Under the pieces are notes generated by a model. The model was not told the DNA's origin. It ran no database searches and was given only the letters and a program-made list of their open reading frames with translations. Below, in pieces: positions 39,366 to 49,220 of a stretch of 64,000 nt of DNA (the first letter of the stretch is position 1; every line of letters starts with the position of its first letter). Location: positions 1 to 64,000 of the forward strand of contig JAAUZJ010000030.1 in the NCBI GenBank assembly GCA_014804695.1. The letters are read 5' to 3'. Position numbers and translations under genes: made by a program. This stretch comes from Lachnospiraceae bacterium (GTDB lineage Bacteria; Bacillota; Clostridia; Lachnospirales; Lachnospiraceae).

Positions 39366-42071
39366 TTACTGAGGGGTCTCAGCAGGAGTTTCGGTAGGAG
39401 CAGCAGCTTGTTGTGCCGCAGCGGCCGCGGCAGCTGCGGCTGCGGCATTTCTCTGGTTGATTTCGCCGCGTTGCTGGTTTATTATTGCTTCATGGTCCGG
39501 ATTTGCAAAGAATTCTCCGTTGTGAGGGCATATATTTGTAGTTGGCGCTGCGGCTACGGTGCTTACCGTGCCATCCTCATTTACCACCTCCGTTGTGGCA
39601 GCCGGATTACCGCTTTGTAAGGAGATGTCTTCTATAAGCGGAAGCTCCAGAACGCCGTCTGTCCTGAAAGGACAAAACTCGGTGGCCGGAAGCAGACTGT
39701 ACTGACAGATCGGACCGACATAATGTACATCACAGCTTTCCGTAGGTACAGTTCCTTCTGCAAAATATTCGGTTTTTATAGTTCCGTCACACAGACCGGC
39801 TATTGGCAGTTTACCTGAGCGGGAACATACTGCAGCCGTTACAATGCCGCTTGGTACATTGAAGGACTGGCTTGGTAATTCCTCATGTATTTTGGACATA
39901 ACTGCACGCCACAGTTTTTTGGCAAGATTCTTTTCATCACCGGTTAGTTTGACATTGTTATCAAAACCTGCCCATGTGGTTGCCGTATAGTAAGGGGTAT
40001 AGCCGGCAAACCAGACGTCGTTGTAGTCTGAAGTAGTACCGGTTTTGCCCGCAATTGCCATATTACCGAAGTTAACTGAGCCGCCTGTACCGCCTGCGGC
40101 AGATACAACATCTACCATTGCGTCAGTCAATAAGAAAGCGGTAGTCTCCTTTATTACCTGCTTGGATTGCGGTGGAGTATTATCCAGAATGACATTACCG
40201 TCATGATCCAGTACTTTTGTATATAATTTAGGTTTAATATATGTTCCGCTATTTGCAATGCAGGCATATGCAGCGTTCAATTCTTCATTGGTAACGCCGT
40301 TTGTAATACCGCCAAGCGCTAATGACTGCTGAATATCAGAATATATCTGTCCGTTTATTTCTTTGCTTTCTTCAAGGGTGGTAAAGCCAAAGTTAACAAG
40401 ATAATCATAGCCCAGCCTTGGTGTGATCCACGTTAGAGCCTTAACTGTTACAACGTTTAAGGATTCGCGGATGCCGTCCCTGAAAGAGCTTATACCTTTG
40501 TAGGCTTCACCATACCAGTTGCCTACAGGCCGGCCGTTTGCGTAATTAAACGGAGCATCGTTAATAACTGTAGCAAGGGTAAGTCCCGCACTGTCGAGTG
40601 CAGGCGCATAAGTAGATACAATTTTAAAAGTAGAACCCGGCTGTCTTACCGTATCGGTTGCGCGGTTAAGGGTACGGCTTCCGGATTTGGCGCCGCGGCC
40701 GCCTTCCATTGCTACTATATAGCCGGTATGCTGGTCCTCGACAACAAGTGAAACCTGTGGCTGTGGAGTCATAGATATTGTTTCACTGAAAACTTCGTCA
40801 GTTGGACCTAAAATAGCCTCTTTATATAATTCAATATCGGTATAGGCATCTTCTTGCGAGGAATAAATAAGGTTATATCCGGACTTGCTTTGTTTCCAAA
40901 AATCTCTGAACATTTCGGTACTATAGTTAACCCTGTCACCGTTATTCTGTACGATTGTAAGCTCGTAATGCAGATACCATTTGGTATTGGATGGAAAATT
41001 ACTATCATCTGCAAAGACTTCATCACATATTGCCTGAATATCAGGATCCTGCGTGGAATATATTTTAAGACCTCCGCTGTATAGCAAGGTGTATGCCTGT
41101 GTTTCGTTATATCCGGAAGCAACCAGATCTTCCAATACATCATCCGTAAGCGCATCTACGAAATATGTATTTACTGTGTTTTCTCCGGTTTCCGAATCTA
41201 CGATCTGAATACGTGAATATACGTCGTCAGCCAATGCAAGGTCGCGTTCGGTCTGGGTGATATAGCCCTGGTCGCACATATCCTTCAGAACTTTTTCGCG
41301 GCGCTCCGCATTTTTATCCGGATGGGTAATCGGATTATATTTGGTCGGGTTCTGTGTAATACCGGCGATAACTGCGCACTCAGATAAAGTCAGATCGCTT
41401 ACCGATTTGTTAAAATATCTCTGAGAAGCAGCCTGAACCCCGAGGGTATTCTGTCCAAGGTTGATGGTATTCATGTAATTGATCAGAATATCATCCTTAT
41501 CCATGACCTTTTCAAGCTCAAGTGCAAGGTATTGTTCCTGAATCTTACGTTTAAACTTATCCGTAAGAGAATTTTCACTTGTCCAGTTGGTGAATACATT
41601 GTTTTTCAGAAGCTGCTGCGTGATAGTGCTGGCGCCCTCTGAAAAATGCCGTTGACGTATACCGACTACTCCGGCACGTATGATACCCTTGATATCTATG
41701 CCATTGTGATCGTAGAAACGAGCATCTTCGACTGCAACAAAGGCGTGGGTAAGGTTTTCCGGAACCATATCCATACTTACCGGTATACGGTTAGAATCGG
41801 TAGATACCAACTTAGCCGTCTGATTTCCTTTTATGTCATATACAAAGGTTGAAAAACCCGAGGGAGTTACATCAATATTTCCGATATCCGGAGCAGAAGC
41901 CAGAATACCTTTAAATACGCCGATCCCCGCCGATGCACCTATAATACCCACAGAAATAATAAAAATAAGAAATACCTGTACAAAGGTAAAACCTAACTTC
42001 TTCCCCCACTTTTTAGATTTAGAGTTAAGTGCCTTCTGTTTTTTACGGACACCCTTTTTTCCATAGTTCAT
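39366..42071 (-). CDS. Penicillin-binding protein 1A (bifunctional)
   Basis: 901 residues. A basic cytoplasmic start and one membrane segment (about residues 29-53) precede the glycosyltransferase-51 domain (about 75-250) with EDARFYDHNGID and EGASTITQQLLKN, QEQYLALELEK. The transpeptidase domain (about 400-720) has STFK (Ser-x-x-Lys, about residue 475), SLN (about 538) and KTGTT (about 676). The C-terminus is an unusual Ala run (10 consecutive) followed by Gln/Pro-rich sequence. It polymerises and crosslinks peptidoglycan. The leader upstream contains several perfect hairpins. Confidence 0.95.
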   Translation of the reverse strand: MNYGKKGVRKKQKALNSKSKKWGKKLGFTFVQVFLIFIISVGIIGASAGIGVFKGILASAPDIGNIDVTPSGFSTFVYDIKGNQTAKLVSTDSNRIPVSMDMVPENLTHAFVAVEDARFYDHNGIDIKGIIRAGVVGIRQRHFSEGASTITQQLLKNNVFTNWTSENSLTDKFKRKIQEQYLALELEKVMDKDDILINYMNTINLGQNTLGVQAASQRYFNKSVSDLTLSECAVIAGITQNPTKYNPITHPDKNAERREKVLKDMCDQGYITQTERDLALADDVYSRIQIVDSETGENTVNTYFVDALTDDVLEDLVASGYNETQAYTLLYSGGLKIYSTQDPDIQAICDEVFADDSNFPSNTKWYLHYELTIVQNNGDRVNYSTEMFRDFWKQSKSGYNLIYSSQEDAYTDIELYKEAILGPTDEVFSETISMTPQPQVSLVVEDQHTGYIVAMEGGRGAKSGSRTLNRATDTVRQPGSTFKIVSTYAPALDSAGLTLATVINDAPFNYANGRPVGNWYGEAYKGISSFRDGIRESLNVVTVKALTWITPRLGYDYLVNFGFTTLEESKEINGQIYSDIQQSLALGGITNGVTNEELNAAYACIANSGTYIKPKLYTKVLDHDGNVILDNTPPQSKQVIKETTAFLLTDAMVDVVSAAGGTGGSVNFGNMAIAGKTGTTSDYNDVWFAGYTPYYTATTWAGFDNNVKLTGDEKNLAKKLWRAVMSKIHEELPSQSFNVPSGIVTAAVCSRSGKLPIAGLCDGTIKTEYFAEGTVPTESCDVHYVGPICQYSLLPATEFCPFRTDGVLELPLIEDISLQSGNPAATTEVVNEDGTVSTVAAAPTTNICPHNGEFFANPDHEAIINQQRGEINQRNAAAAAAAAAAAQQAAAPTETPAETPQ

Positions 42072-42134
42072 ATATATTGCCTCCTAAATGTTATAGGATT
42101 TTTAGTTATACAATGTCATTTCTGGCGATACAAA

Positions 42135-42257
42135 TTTCTCGTGAGAAAGGCGTCTCTTACGCCTAGAATTTCTTCACAATAACTCTATATGCTGCCAAAA
42201 ACCGGCGACGTTTGGGCGTAGCCCAATACTCGCGGGTGAAAAAATCATTTTTCACCC
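42135..42257. other. Cluster of perfect small hairpins upstream of PBP1A
   Basis: Four hairpins within 123 bp: TTTCTC-GT-GAGAAA (42135-42148), GGCGT with ACGCC (42149-42163), TTGGGC-GTA-GCCCAA (42212-42226) and GGGTGAAAAA with TTTTTCACCC (42234-42257). They lie in the 450-bp gap between the divergent PBP1A and YigZ genes. They could be a structured leader of the PBP1A messenger or an intergenic repeat. The remaining gap (42258-42522) is A/T-rich with the YigZ promoter region. Confidence 0.5.
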
Positions 42258-42522
42258 TATTATAGCAAATATTGGAAAGTAAATAAAGGTTTTAGGTGAT
42301 AATTAATTAAATCTTAATTAAATCGTAAATAAATCGTAACGCTCTCCCAGTTGTCTTCATAATAAAACTCAATAGGAATAACCAATAAGAATTGTTCACA
42401 ATTCTATACACTTTTATTCCTGCATATGTTAATATATTATTATATTGACACAAACGCAGGACTTATTTCTAGCTCGTGGCTATGGCCGAATTTAGCAGAC
42501 AATTAATGAAAGAGGCATATAG

Positions 42523-43158
42523 ATGGAAAACAAAAAAGAGCCTTATAAAGTAATTTTACAGGCTGGAACAGGAGAAATAGAGGAGAAAAAATCGCGTTTC
42601 ATAGCAAGTGTTATGCCAGTGCAGACAGAAGAAGAGGCTCTTGGATATATAGAAGCAATGCGTAAGCAGTATTGGGATGCAAGGCATAACTGTTATGCTT
42701 ATGTAATAGGGGAAAAGGCGCAGCTTGTGAGGTTTTCCGATGACGGTGAGCCTTCAGGGACTGCCGGAAAACCTATTTTGGAGGTGCTTTTGGGAGCGGA
42801 GGTACGCAATGTTGTTGTCGTTGTGACCAGATATTTTGGCGGAACCCTGCTTGGAACCGGCGGACTGGTACGAGCATATACGCAGGCGGCACAGGCCGGT
42901 ATAAATGCAAGTGATGTGCGCACAATGAGATATGGTACACTGCTTGAAATTACAACGGATTATAACGGAATAGGAAAGATACAGTACATAATGGGGTTAA
43001 AAAATATTATAATAGAGGATGCCGTGTATACGGATGTAGTGTCATTTAAGGTTAAGATTCCTTATGAAGAGGAGGAGGCTGTCAGAAAAGAAGTTATAGA
43101 GGCAACCGCAGGCAGGGCGAAGATTGAGAAGATTGAAAATCTATACTACATAGGTTGA
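42523..43158 (+). CDS. YigZ/IMPACT-family protein
   Basis: 211 residues. N-terminal UPF0029/IMPACT domain: EIEEKKSRFIASVMPVQTEEEALGYIEAMRKQYWDARHNCYAYVIG, FSDDGEPSGTAGKPILEVL, VVVVVTRYFGGTLLGTGGLVRAYTQAAQAGI (about residues 95-128). The C-terminal DUF1949 domain is at about 140-211. The family is linked to translation stress in eukaryotes; the bacterial role is unsettled. Ribosome binding site GAAAGAGG. It is followed 38 bp later by mgtE. Confidence 0.93.
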   Translation: MENKKEPYKVILQAGTGEIEEKKSRFIASVMPVQTEEEALGYIEAMRKQYWDARHNCYAYVIGEKAQLVRFSDDGEPSGTAGKPILEVLLGAEVRNVVVVVTRYFGGTLLGTGGLVRAYTQAAQAGINASDVRTMRYGTLLEITTDYNGIGKIQYIMGLKNIIIEDAVYTDVVSFKVKIPYEEEEAVRKEVIEATAGRAKIEKIENLYYIG

Positions 43159-43196
43159 AAAAATTTTTCATCTTATGGGAGAAAGGCGGTGTTATT

Positions 43197-44528
43197 ATGG
43201 AAGAAATATTGGAATTATTGAAATCCGGACAGTATTTGAAGCTGCGTCAGTTTATAACTAATCTGAATGTGGCGGATATTGCTGCGTATATGGAGGAGAT
43301 GGAGAGAGAGGATTTGCTTAAACTTTTCCGTATTCTTCCTAAAAGCATGGCTGCAGATGTATTTTCATATCTGGAGATTGAGACGGAGCAGTATATTATT
43401 ACCTCTTTGTCAGACCGCGACGCCGCTAATATTATTGATAATCTGATGGCGGATGATGCTACGGATCTGTTAGAGGAAATGCCTGCCAATGTGGTAAAAA
43501 GGCTGCTTGCCCATGCCAGCGCGGATACAAGAAGGGATATTAATCACCTGCTTCGTTATCCGGAGGATTCAGCAGGAAGTATTATGACTGTGGAGTATGT
43601 GGATTTAAAGGAAAATCTGACCGTACAGCAGGCAATAGAAAAAATCCGTAAGGTAGGAGTGGACAGTGAGACCATCAATATCTGTTATGTACTTGATAAG
43701 AGCAGGAGACTTCTCGGCACGGTGGCGCTTAGATATCTGCTGCTTAGCCCGCCCGATGCTGTAATTGGAGATATAATGCATGAAAATGTAATTTCGCTGC
43801 ATACCCTGATGGACCAGGAGGAGGTAGCAAGGCAGTTTAAGAAGTACGACTTTACGTCTATGCCTGTTACGGATAATGAAGAGCGGCTTGTAGGCATTAT
43901 TACAGTCGATGATGTTGTGGATATTCTGGAAGAGGAGACAACAGAGGATATTGAAAAGATGGCGGCTATCGTACCGTCTGACAAACCATATATGAAAACG
44001 GGTGTTATTGAATCGTGGAAAAAGCGTATCCCCTGGCTGCTTCTTTTGATGATATCCGCCACTTTTACAGGTAGGATCATTGCTTCATTTGAGGATGCAC
44101 TGAGCAGATACGTGGTACTTACGGCCTTTATCCCTATGCTCATGGATACAGGCGGTAATGCAGGCGGACAGGCAAGCGCAATCATTATCCGCGGACTCTC
44201 ATTAGACGAAATTGAATTTAAAGACTGGTTTAGTGTTGTATGGAAAGAAATCCGCACAGCGGTTTTGTGCGGATTGACACTTGCGGTTTGCAATTTTATA
44301 AAAATTATGCTGGTTGAACAGGTAGGACTTCAGGTAGCCCTTGTAGTCTGCATCACACTATTTATGGCTGTTATCGTGGCTAAAATAGTAGGTTCCACTC
44401 TCCCCATGCTTGCAAAAAAAATAGGAATGGACCCGGCCGTAATGGCAAGCCCATTCATTACAACCATAGTTGATGCAATTTCTCTGCTAATATATTTCCG
44501 TATAGCAACGTTAGCTCTGGGAATATAA
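43197..44528 (+). CDS. mgtE: MgtE-family magnesium transporter
   Basis: 443 residues. The cytoplasmic MgtE N domain is at about 1-120 (helical superhelix with LMADDATDLLEEMPANVVKRLL and YPEDSAGSIMTVEYV); two CBS domains at about 130-245 gate the channel by Mg binding; five membrane helices occupy about 270-443 with MLMDTGGNAGGQASAIIIRGL, the ion-pathway signature. It imports magnesium. ATG 43197 with AAAGGCGG upstream is preferred over ATG 43155, which overlaps YigZ. It is convergent with typA and only 13 bp separate the stop codons; no hairpin terminator is visible there. Confidence 0.95.
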   Translation: MEEILELLKSGQYLKLRQFITNLNVADIAAYMEEMEREDLLKLFRILPKSMAADVFSYLEIETEQYIITSLSDRDAANIIDNLMADDATDLLEEMPANVVKRLLAHASADTRRDINHLLRYPEDSAGSIMTVEYVDLKENLTVQQAIEKIRKVGVDSETINICYVLDKSRRLLGTVALRYLLLSPPDAVIGDIMHENVISLHTLMDQEEVARQFKKYDFTSMPVTDNEERLVGIITVDDVVDILEEETTEDIEKMAAIVPSDKPYMKTGVIESWKKRIPWLLLLMISATFTGRIIASFEDALSRYVVLTAFIPMLMDTGGNAGGQASAIIIRGLSLDEIEFKDWFSVVWKEIRTAVLCGLTLAVCNFIKIMLVEQVGLQVALVVCITLFMAVIVAKIVGSTLPMLAKKIGMDPAVMASPFITTIVDAISLLIYFRIATLALGI

Positions 44529-44541
44529 TATCATATGTTAT

Positions 44542-46386
44542 TCATTCTGCCTTAGCTGCCGCCGACATCGCCGCACGTTTTCTCAGCGTTGGATCCAGTA
44601 TTTTCTTACGAATACGCAGACTCTCCGGTGTTACTTCCAGAAGCTCATCGGTATCAATGAATTCCAACGCCTGTTCCAGACTTAAAACCTTAGGCGGTGT
44701 AAGCTTGAGTGCCTCGTCCGAGCCAGAAGCTCGTGTATTTGTTAGCTGCTTTTTCTTGCAGACGTTTAATTCAATGTCTTCACCGCGTCCGTTCTGGCCT
44801 ACTACCATACCGGCATATACTTTGGTGCCTGCACCTATAAAGAGGGTGCCGCGTTCCTGTGCATTATAAAGACCGTAGGTAATGGCTTCGCCGGCTTCAA
44901 ATGCAATAAGTGAACCCTGCTTGCGGTATTGGATATCGCCTTTGTACGGGCCGTAGCCGTCGAATACGCTGTTCATGATGCCGTTTCCTTTGGTGTCTGT
45001 CATAAATTCACCGCGATAGCCGATAAGCCCCCTTGAAGGAATAGAGAATTCCAGACGGGTATAGCCGCCTGATGCCTGTCCCATGTTCCGAAGCTCCCCT
45101 TTTCGCTGGCTTAGTTTCTCAATTACAGTGCCGGAGAATTCTTCCGGTACATCTATATAAGTAAGTTCCATAGGCTCAAGTTTCTTGCCGTTTTCATCGG
45201 TTTTATATAAGACCTCTGCCTTGCTTACCGCAAATTCATAGCCTTCCCGCCGCATATTTTCAATTAAGACAGACAGATGCAGTTCGCCTCTTCCGGATAC
45301 TTTAAATGCCTCGGTAGTTTCGGTTTCTTCCACACGCAGGGAAACATCGGTATTGAGTTCCCTGAAAAGCCTGTCGCGGATATGACGGCTGGTAACGTAT
45401 TTTCCTTCCTGACCTGCCAGGGGTGAATCATTCACGATAAAGTGCATGGCAATGGTAGGCTCGGAAATCTTCTGGAAAGGAATAGGTTCCGGTGCATCAG
45501 GCGAACATAAGGTATCCCCGATATGAATATCTGAAATTCCTGAAATAGCGACTATAGCGCCGATTCCGGCCTCTTTTACCTCCACTTTATTAAGCCCATC
45601 ATATTCGTAGAGCTTGCTTACTTTTACCTTTTTCATCTTATCAGGCTCATGATGGTTTACAATAACAACTTCCTGATTAACTTTGATCATACCGTTATCA
45701 ACTTTTCCAACACCGATTCGGCCTACATATTCATTATAGTCAATTGTACTGATAAGAACCTGAGTTCCGGCCTCGGGATCACCTGTAGGTGCGGGAATAT
45801 GCTCTAAAATAGTGTCGAATAACGGAGTCATGTCTTTGCCTTTTACGGTCAACTGTGTAGTAGCGGTACCTGTTTTGGCCGAAGCATAGACAAAGGGGCA
45901 GTCAAGCTGCTTATCATTTGCATCCAGATCCATTAAAAGCTCTAAAACTTCATCTTCAACCTGAGTGGGCCTTGCCTCCGGTCTGTCGCATTTATTAATA
46001 CATACGATAACGGACAGATCCAGCTCCAGAGCCTTTTTCAGAACAAATTTAGTCTGCGGCATGGGACCTTCAAATGCATCAACTACCAAAATTACGCCGT
46101 TTACCATTTTAAGGACACGCTCTACCTCGCCGCCGAAATCAGCATGGCCGGGAGTATCGATTATATTAATTTTGACGTCTTTATACATAACAGCTGTATT
46201 TTTTGACAAGATTGTTATGCCGCGCTCCCTTTCAATGTCGTTAGAGTCCATTACACGCTCAGCAACTTCCTGATTCTCGCGAAATACGCCGCTTTGTTTC
46301 AAAAGTTCATCAACCAGCGTTGTCTTACCATGATCTACATGGGCTATAATTGCAATGTTCCTTATATCTTCCCTTACCTGATTCAT
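44542..46386 (-). CDS. typA: Translational GTPase TypA/BipA
   Basis: 614 residues, full length. G1 AHVDHGKTTL (residues 15-24), switch I RERGITI, G3 DTPGHADFGGEVERVL and G4 NKCD. EF-G-like domains 2, 3 and 5 follow, with the BipA-specific C-terminal domain including YGLYNAQERGTLFIGAGTKVYAGMVVGQN. It binds the 70S ribosome and helps assembly or translation under stress such as cold. Ribosome binding site GAAAGGTAC. The 277 bp upstream contain a perfect 7-bp hairpin CGCTCAG-ATA-CTGAGCG near 46471-46487 and no gene. Confidence 0.97.
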   Translation of the reverse strand: MNQVREDIRNIAIIAHVDHGKTTLVDELLKQSGVFRENQEVAERVMDSNDIERERGITILSKNTAVMYKDVKINIIDTPGHADFGGEVERVLKMVNGVILVVDAFEGPMPQTKFVLKKALELDLSVIVCINKCDRPEARPTQVEDEVLELLMDLDANDKQLDCPFVYASAKTGTATTQLTVKGKDMTPLFDTILEHIPAPTGDPEAGTQVLISTIDYNEYVGRIGVGKVDNGMIKVNQEVVIVNHHEPDKMKKVKVSKLYEYDGLNKVEVKEAGIGAIVAISGISDIHIGDTLCSPDAPEPIPFQKISEPTIAMHFIVNDSPLAGQEGKYVTSRHIRDRLFRELNTDVSLRVEETETTEAFKVSGRGELHLSVLIENMRREGYEFAVSKAEVLYKTDENGKKLEPMELTYIDVPEEFSGTVIEKLSQRKGELRNMGQASGGYTRLEFSIPSRGLIGYRGEFMTDTKGNGIMNSVFDGYGPYKGDIQYRKQGSLIAFEAGEAITYGLYNAQERGTLFIGAGTKVYAGMVVGQNGRGEDIELNVCKKKQLTNTRASGSDEALKLTPPKVLSLEQALEFIDTDELLEVTPESLRIRKKILDPTLRKRAAMSAAAKAE

Positions 46387-46663
46387 AAAAAACCGTACCT
46401 TTCTCTAAATAAAATTTTAAGAAAAATATCATAATTTATTTAATTACATATTAAAACAAATATATTATAATTATTAGGAACGCTCAGATACTGAGCGCAG
46501 TATCCTAGCAAACTCAGTAAGTATATCACTATGTTATAAAAGTTGCAAGTGATTTACGCGATAGTTAACGGTTCTAATTCTGAACTTAAGTCATATATTG
46601 ATAATACATACCGAAAAAATTCTTAAAGAGTAAGATTCTTTAACAAAGAAGGGAGAACAAAAC

Positions 46664-47302
46664 ATGACAGATAAGGTAATTGAAAACAACCAGGTGACTA
46701 TAATGGGAGAAATCGTAAGTGATTTTGTATTTAGTCATGAAATATTTGGAGAAGGTTTCTATATGGTGGATGTAAGAGTGGACAGATTGAGCGATTCCAC
46801 GGATATCATTCCGGTTATGGCGTCAGAGAGACTGCTTGATGTGAATGAGGACTACAAAGGAATGAAAATCAGCATCACCGGACAGTTCCGCTCGTATAAC
46901 AGGCATGAGGAGAAAAAGAATAAGCTTGTGCTTTCCGTATTTGCAAGGGAAATAGACTTTGTGGATGATATTGAAGAGAGCGTCAAGACCAATCAGATCT
47001 TTCTTGACGGGTTTATCTGCAAGGAACCGATTTACAGGAAGACGCCGCTTGGAAGGGAGATTGCGGATTTATTGCTCGCGGTCAACAGGCCTTATGGCAA
47101 ATCGGATTACATACCATGTATCTGCTGGGGGAGAAATGCCCGTTTTGCCAGTACATTTACGGTAGGCAGCAGATGCGCCGTATGGGGCAGAATACAGAGC
47201 AGAGAATATATGAAAAAGATTTCCGAAGATCAGCTTGAGCGAAGAGTAGCATATGAGGTTTCCGTAAGTAAATTGGAAATAATAGAGGATGAACAGGATT
47301 AA
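46664..47302 (+). CDS. Single-stranded DNA-binding-like protein with two OB folds
   Basis: 212 residues with two consecutive SSB-like OB modules: about 8-100 (NQVTIMGEIVSDFVFSHEIFGEGFYMVDVRVDRLSDSTDIIPVMASE) and about 105-205 (NQIFLDGFICKEPIYRKTPLGREIADLLLAVNRPYGKSDYIPCICWGRNARFASTFTVGSRCAVWGRIQSREY). The second module is the more SSB-like. It lacks the acidic DDDIPF-type tail that bacterial SSB uses to recruit partners, so it is an accessory paralogue rather than the housekeeping SSB. Ribosome binding site GAAGGGAG. Confidence 0.85.
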   Translation: MTDKVIENNQVTIMGEIVSDFVFSHEIFGEGFYMVDVRVDRLSDSTDIIPVMASERLLDVNEDYKGMKISITGQFRSYNRHEEKKNKLVLSVFAREIDFVDDIEESVKTNQIFLDGFICKEPIYRKTPLGREIADLLLAVNRPYGKSDYIPCICWGRNARFASTFTVGSRCAVWGRIQSREYMKKISEDQLERRVAYEVSVSKLEIIEDEQD

Positions 47303-47378
47303 AAAAGTTGCGTTTCCCTGACAATTGTGCTATGATAGGCATCGGGTTTCAAAATGTTTGAAATTTACGAGGTGCAAT

Positions 47379-47870
47379 ATGGAAAAGGGCATGATATATA
47401 TATATAGCGGGGATGGGCATGGCAAATCCCCCGCAGCGCTTGGAAAGGCTTTGCAGAAAGCGTGCAGAGGTGAAAATGTCGTAATCATACGTTTTCTGAA
47501 AAAAAGAGGAATGTCGGATTCGGAATTTGTAAGACGATTAGAGCCGGAGATCAAGGTATTCCGCTTTGAAAAGTCGGAAGAAGAATTCAAGCTGCTTTCA
47601 GAAGAAAGAAAGACTGAAGAAATTGCCAATATCAAGAACGGCTTAAATTTTGCCAAAAAAGTTATGAACACCGGCGAATGTGACCTTTTGATTCTGGATG
47701 AGGTACTTGAGCTTATCGATAACGGTATTATTTCGGTTGAAGAATTAAGGACATTGTTGTTATGTAAACCTGAGGATATGGAGATTATTATGACCGGCGT
47801 TGTACATAATGACGAAGTTTATAAGCTGGCGGACGAAGTGACCAAGGTTGAAACCATTCGGTCAAGGTAA
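47379..47870 (+). CDS. Corrinoid adenosyltransferase (CobA/BtuR type)
   Basis: 163 residues with the P-loop YSGDGHGKSPAALGKALQKA (residues 7-26), VVIIRFLKKRGMSDSEFV, LLILDEVLELIDNGII (Walker B-like, about 105-120) and VVHNDEVYKLADEVTKVE. It attaches the adenosyl group of ATP to cob(I)alamin precursors or salvaged cobalamin. The family normally has GDGKGKTTAA; here the P-loop is GDGHGKSPAA, a noticeable variant that may affect activity or substrate. ATG 47379 with GAGGTGC upstream was preferred over 47325. No cobalamin pathway genes adjoin. Confidence 0.8.
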   Translation: MEKGMIYIYSGDGHGKSPAALGKALQKACRGENVVIIRFLKKRGMSDSEFVRRLEPEIKVFRFEKSEEEFKLLSEERKTEEIANIKNGLNFAKKVMNTGECDLLILDEVLELIDNGIISVEELRTLLLCKPEDMEIIMTGVVHNDEVYKLADEVTKVETIRSR

Positions 47871-47985
47871 TGAGTACCAAGCCTGTAAAGTATGATAAAC
47901 AGCACATAATATTATAATTAGTGCACTGTATATTGACAAAAAATATACTACGGTGTTATGATAATCTAAAATAAATAAGAGAGTT

Positions 47986-48147
47986 GATAGAGGTTGCATT
48001 TTTAATCAGTAGGGATGTTGATGCGGCAGACGCAGAAGAGATGTTCTGAAAGGGAAAAATGCCGAAAGAAGAGATTGTCTGTAAATCGTTTCTTGGGCGT
48101 ACAGTTAAGAGCTGTATGACTGTCATCGAATCAGATGGGGCGCTATC
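47986..48147 (+). promoter_or_regulatory. Lysine riboswitch (L box)
   Basis: Begins GATAGAGGTTGC and closes with GCGCTATC (P1 stem GATAG with CTATC). Conserved internal blocks are ATCAGTA, AAAGGGAAAAATGCCGAA, TTGGGCG and GTATGACTGTCATCGAATC. Order and spacing agree with the lysine riboswitch, which terminates transcription when lysine is bound. It precedes dapA by 113 bp. A transcription terminator lies between. Confidence 0.92.
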
Positions 48148-48195
48148 TAAATATTCTAACTATTAGATTATTGTAATTAGATTATTTTAAAAGTT

Positions 48196-48226
48196 AAGGC
48201 TGACCCTGTGTGGTCAGCCTTTTTTG
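48196..48226 (+). terminator. Riboswitch-controlled terminator before dapA
   Basis: Perfect 10-bp stem AAGGCTGACC (48196-48205) with GGTCAGCCTT (48212-48221), loop CTGTGT, followed by five more Ts. This is the expression platform of the lysine riboswitch. Confidence 0.9.
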
Positions 48227-48260
48227 ACTCAGAAATTAATTAAACGGGAGGAAATGGGAT

Positions 48261-49145
48261 ATGGCAATTTTTAAAGGCGCAGGAGTCGCTATAGTAACTC
48301 CTTTTCATGAGGACGGAAGCGTTAATTATGAGAAATTTGCGGAACTTGTAGAGTTTCAGATTGAGAACGGAACGGATGCAATTATAGTATGCGGTACTAC
48401 AGGAGAATCTTCTACTCTTACGCATGAAGAACATTTGGATGTAATAAAATTCTGTGTGGAAACTGTAAACGGCAGGATTCCGGTGGTAGCAGGAACCGGC
48501 TCTAACTGTACCGAGACTGCAGTTTATCTGTCTACGGAAGCGGAGAAATACGGCGTGGACGGACTGCTTGTTGTGACACCCTACTATAATAAGGCAACGC
48601 AGAATGGCTTATATGAGCATTTTAAACAGATAGCGGACTCTGTTAAACTTCCGATCATCTTATATAATGTGCCAAGCAGAACCGGATGTAATATTCTGCC
48701 ACAGACCGCAGTGAGGATATGCAGCGAGGTATCAAACGTAGTCGGAATTAAGGAAGCAAGCGGGAACATTTCGCAAGTAGCTAAGTTAGCGGCGCTTGCA
48801 CAGGGTAAAATTGATATTTATTCGGGAAATGACGACATGATCGTTCCACTTTTGTCACTTGGCGGCAAGGGAGTTATTTCGGTGCTTTCCAATGTAGCGC
48901 CAAGACAAACACATGAAATTTGTTCAAAATTCTTCGAGGGCGATGTTGAGGCCAGCTGCAAAGAACAGTTGCGTGCAATTGAGTTGTGTGATGCGCTCTT
49001 TTGTGAAGTAAATCCTATTCCGGTTAAAGCCGCACTCAACCTGATGGGTAAAGAAGTCGGTTCACTCAGACGCCCGCTCACCGATATGGAGCCTGCTAAT
49101 GTAGAAAGACTTCGCGGCACAATGAAGGAGTATGGTATTTTATAA
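48261..49145 (+). CDS. dapA: 4-hydroxy-tetrahydrodipicolinate synthase
   Basis: 294 residues, full length. It condenses pyruvate with aspartate semialdehyde, the first committed step to lysine and diaminopimelate for peptidoglycan. Motifs: VCGTTGESSTLTHEEH (residues 40-55), PIILYNVPSRTGCN (Tyr134) and VVGIKEASGN (Schiff-base Lys near 162). It lies behind a lysine riboswitch and is followed by dapB, so lysine represses both. Ribosome binding site GGGAGGAAAT. Confidence 0.98.
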   Translation: MAIFKGAGVAIVTPFHEDGSVNYEKFAELVEFQIENGTDAIIVCGTTGESSTLTHEEHLDVIKFCVETVNGRIPVVAGTGSNCTETAVYLSTEAEKYGVDGLLVVTPYYNKATQNGLYEHFKQIADSVKLPIILYNVPSRTGCNILPQTAVRICSEVSNVVGIKEASGNISQVAKLAALAQGKIDIYSGNDDMIVPLLSLGGKGVISVLSNVAPRQTHEICSKFFEGDVEASCKEQLRAIELCDALFCEVNPIPVKAALNLMGKEVGSLRRPLTDMEPANVERLRGTMKEYGIL

Positions 49146-49220
49146 TAAATAGTAATTATTGGATTCAAGTTCGTGATTCTTAATAATTATCTAATTAACA
49201 GTGAAAGGCATGGTTATAAT

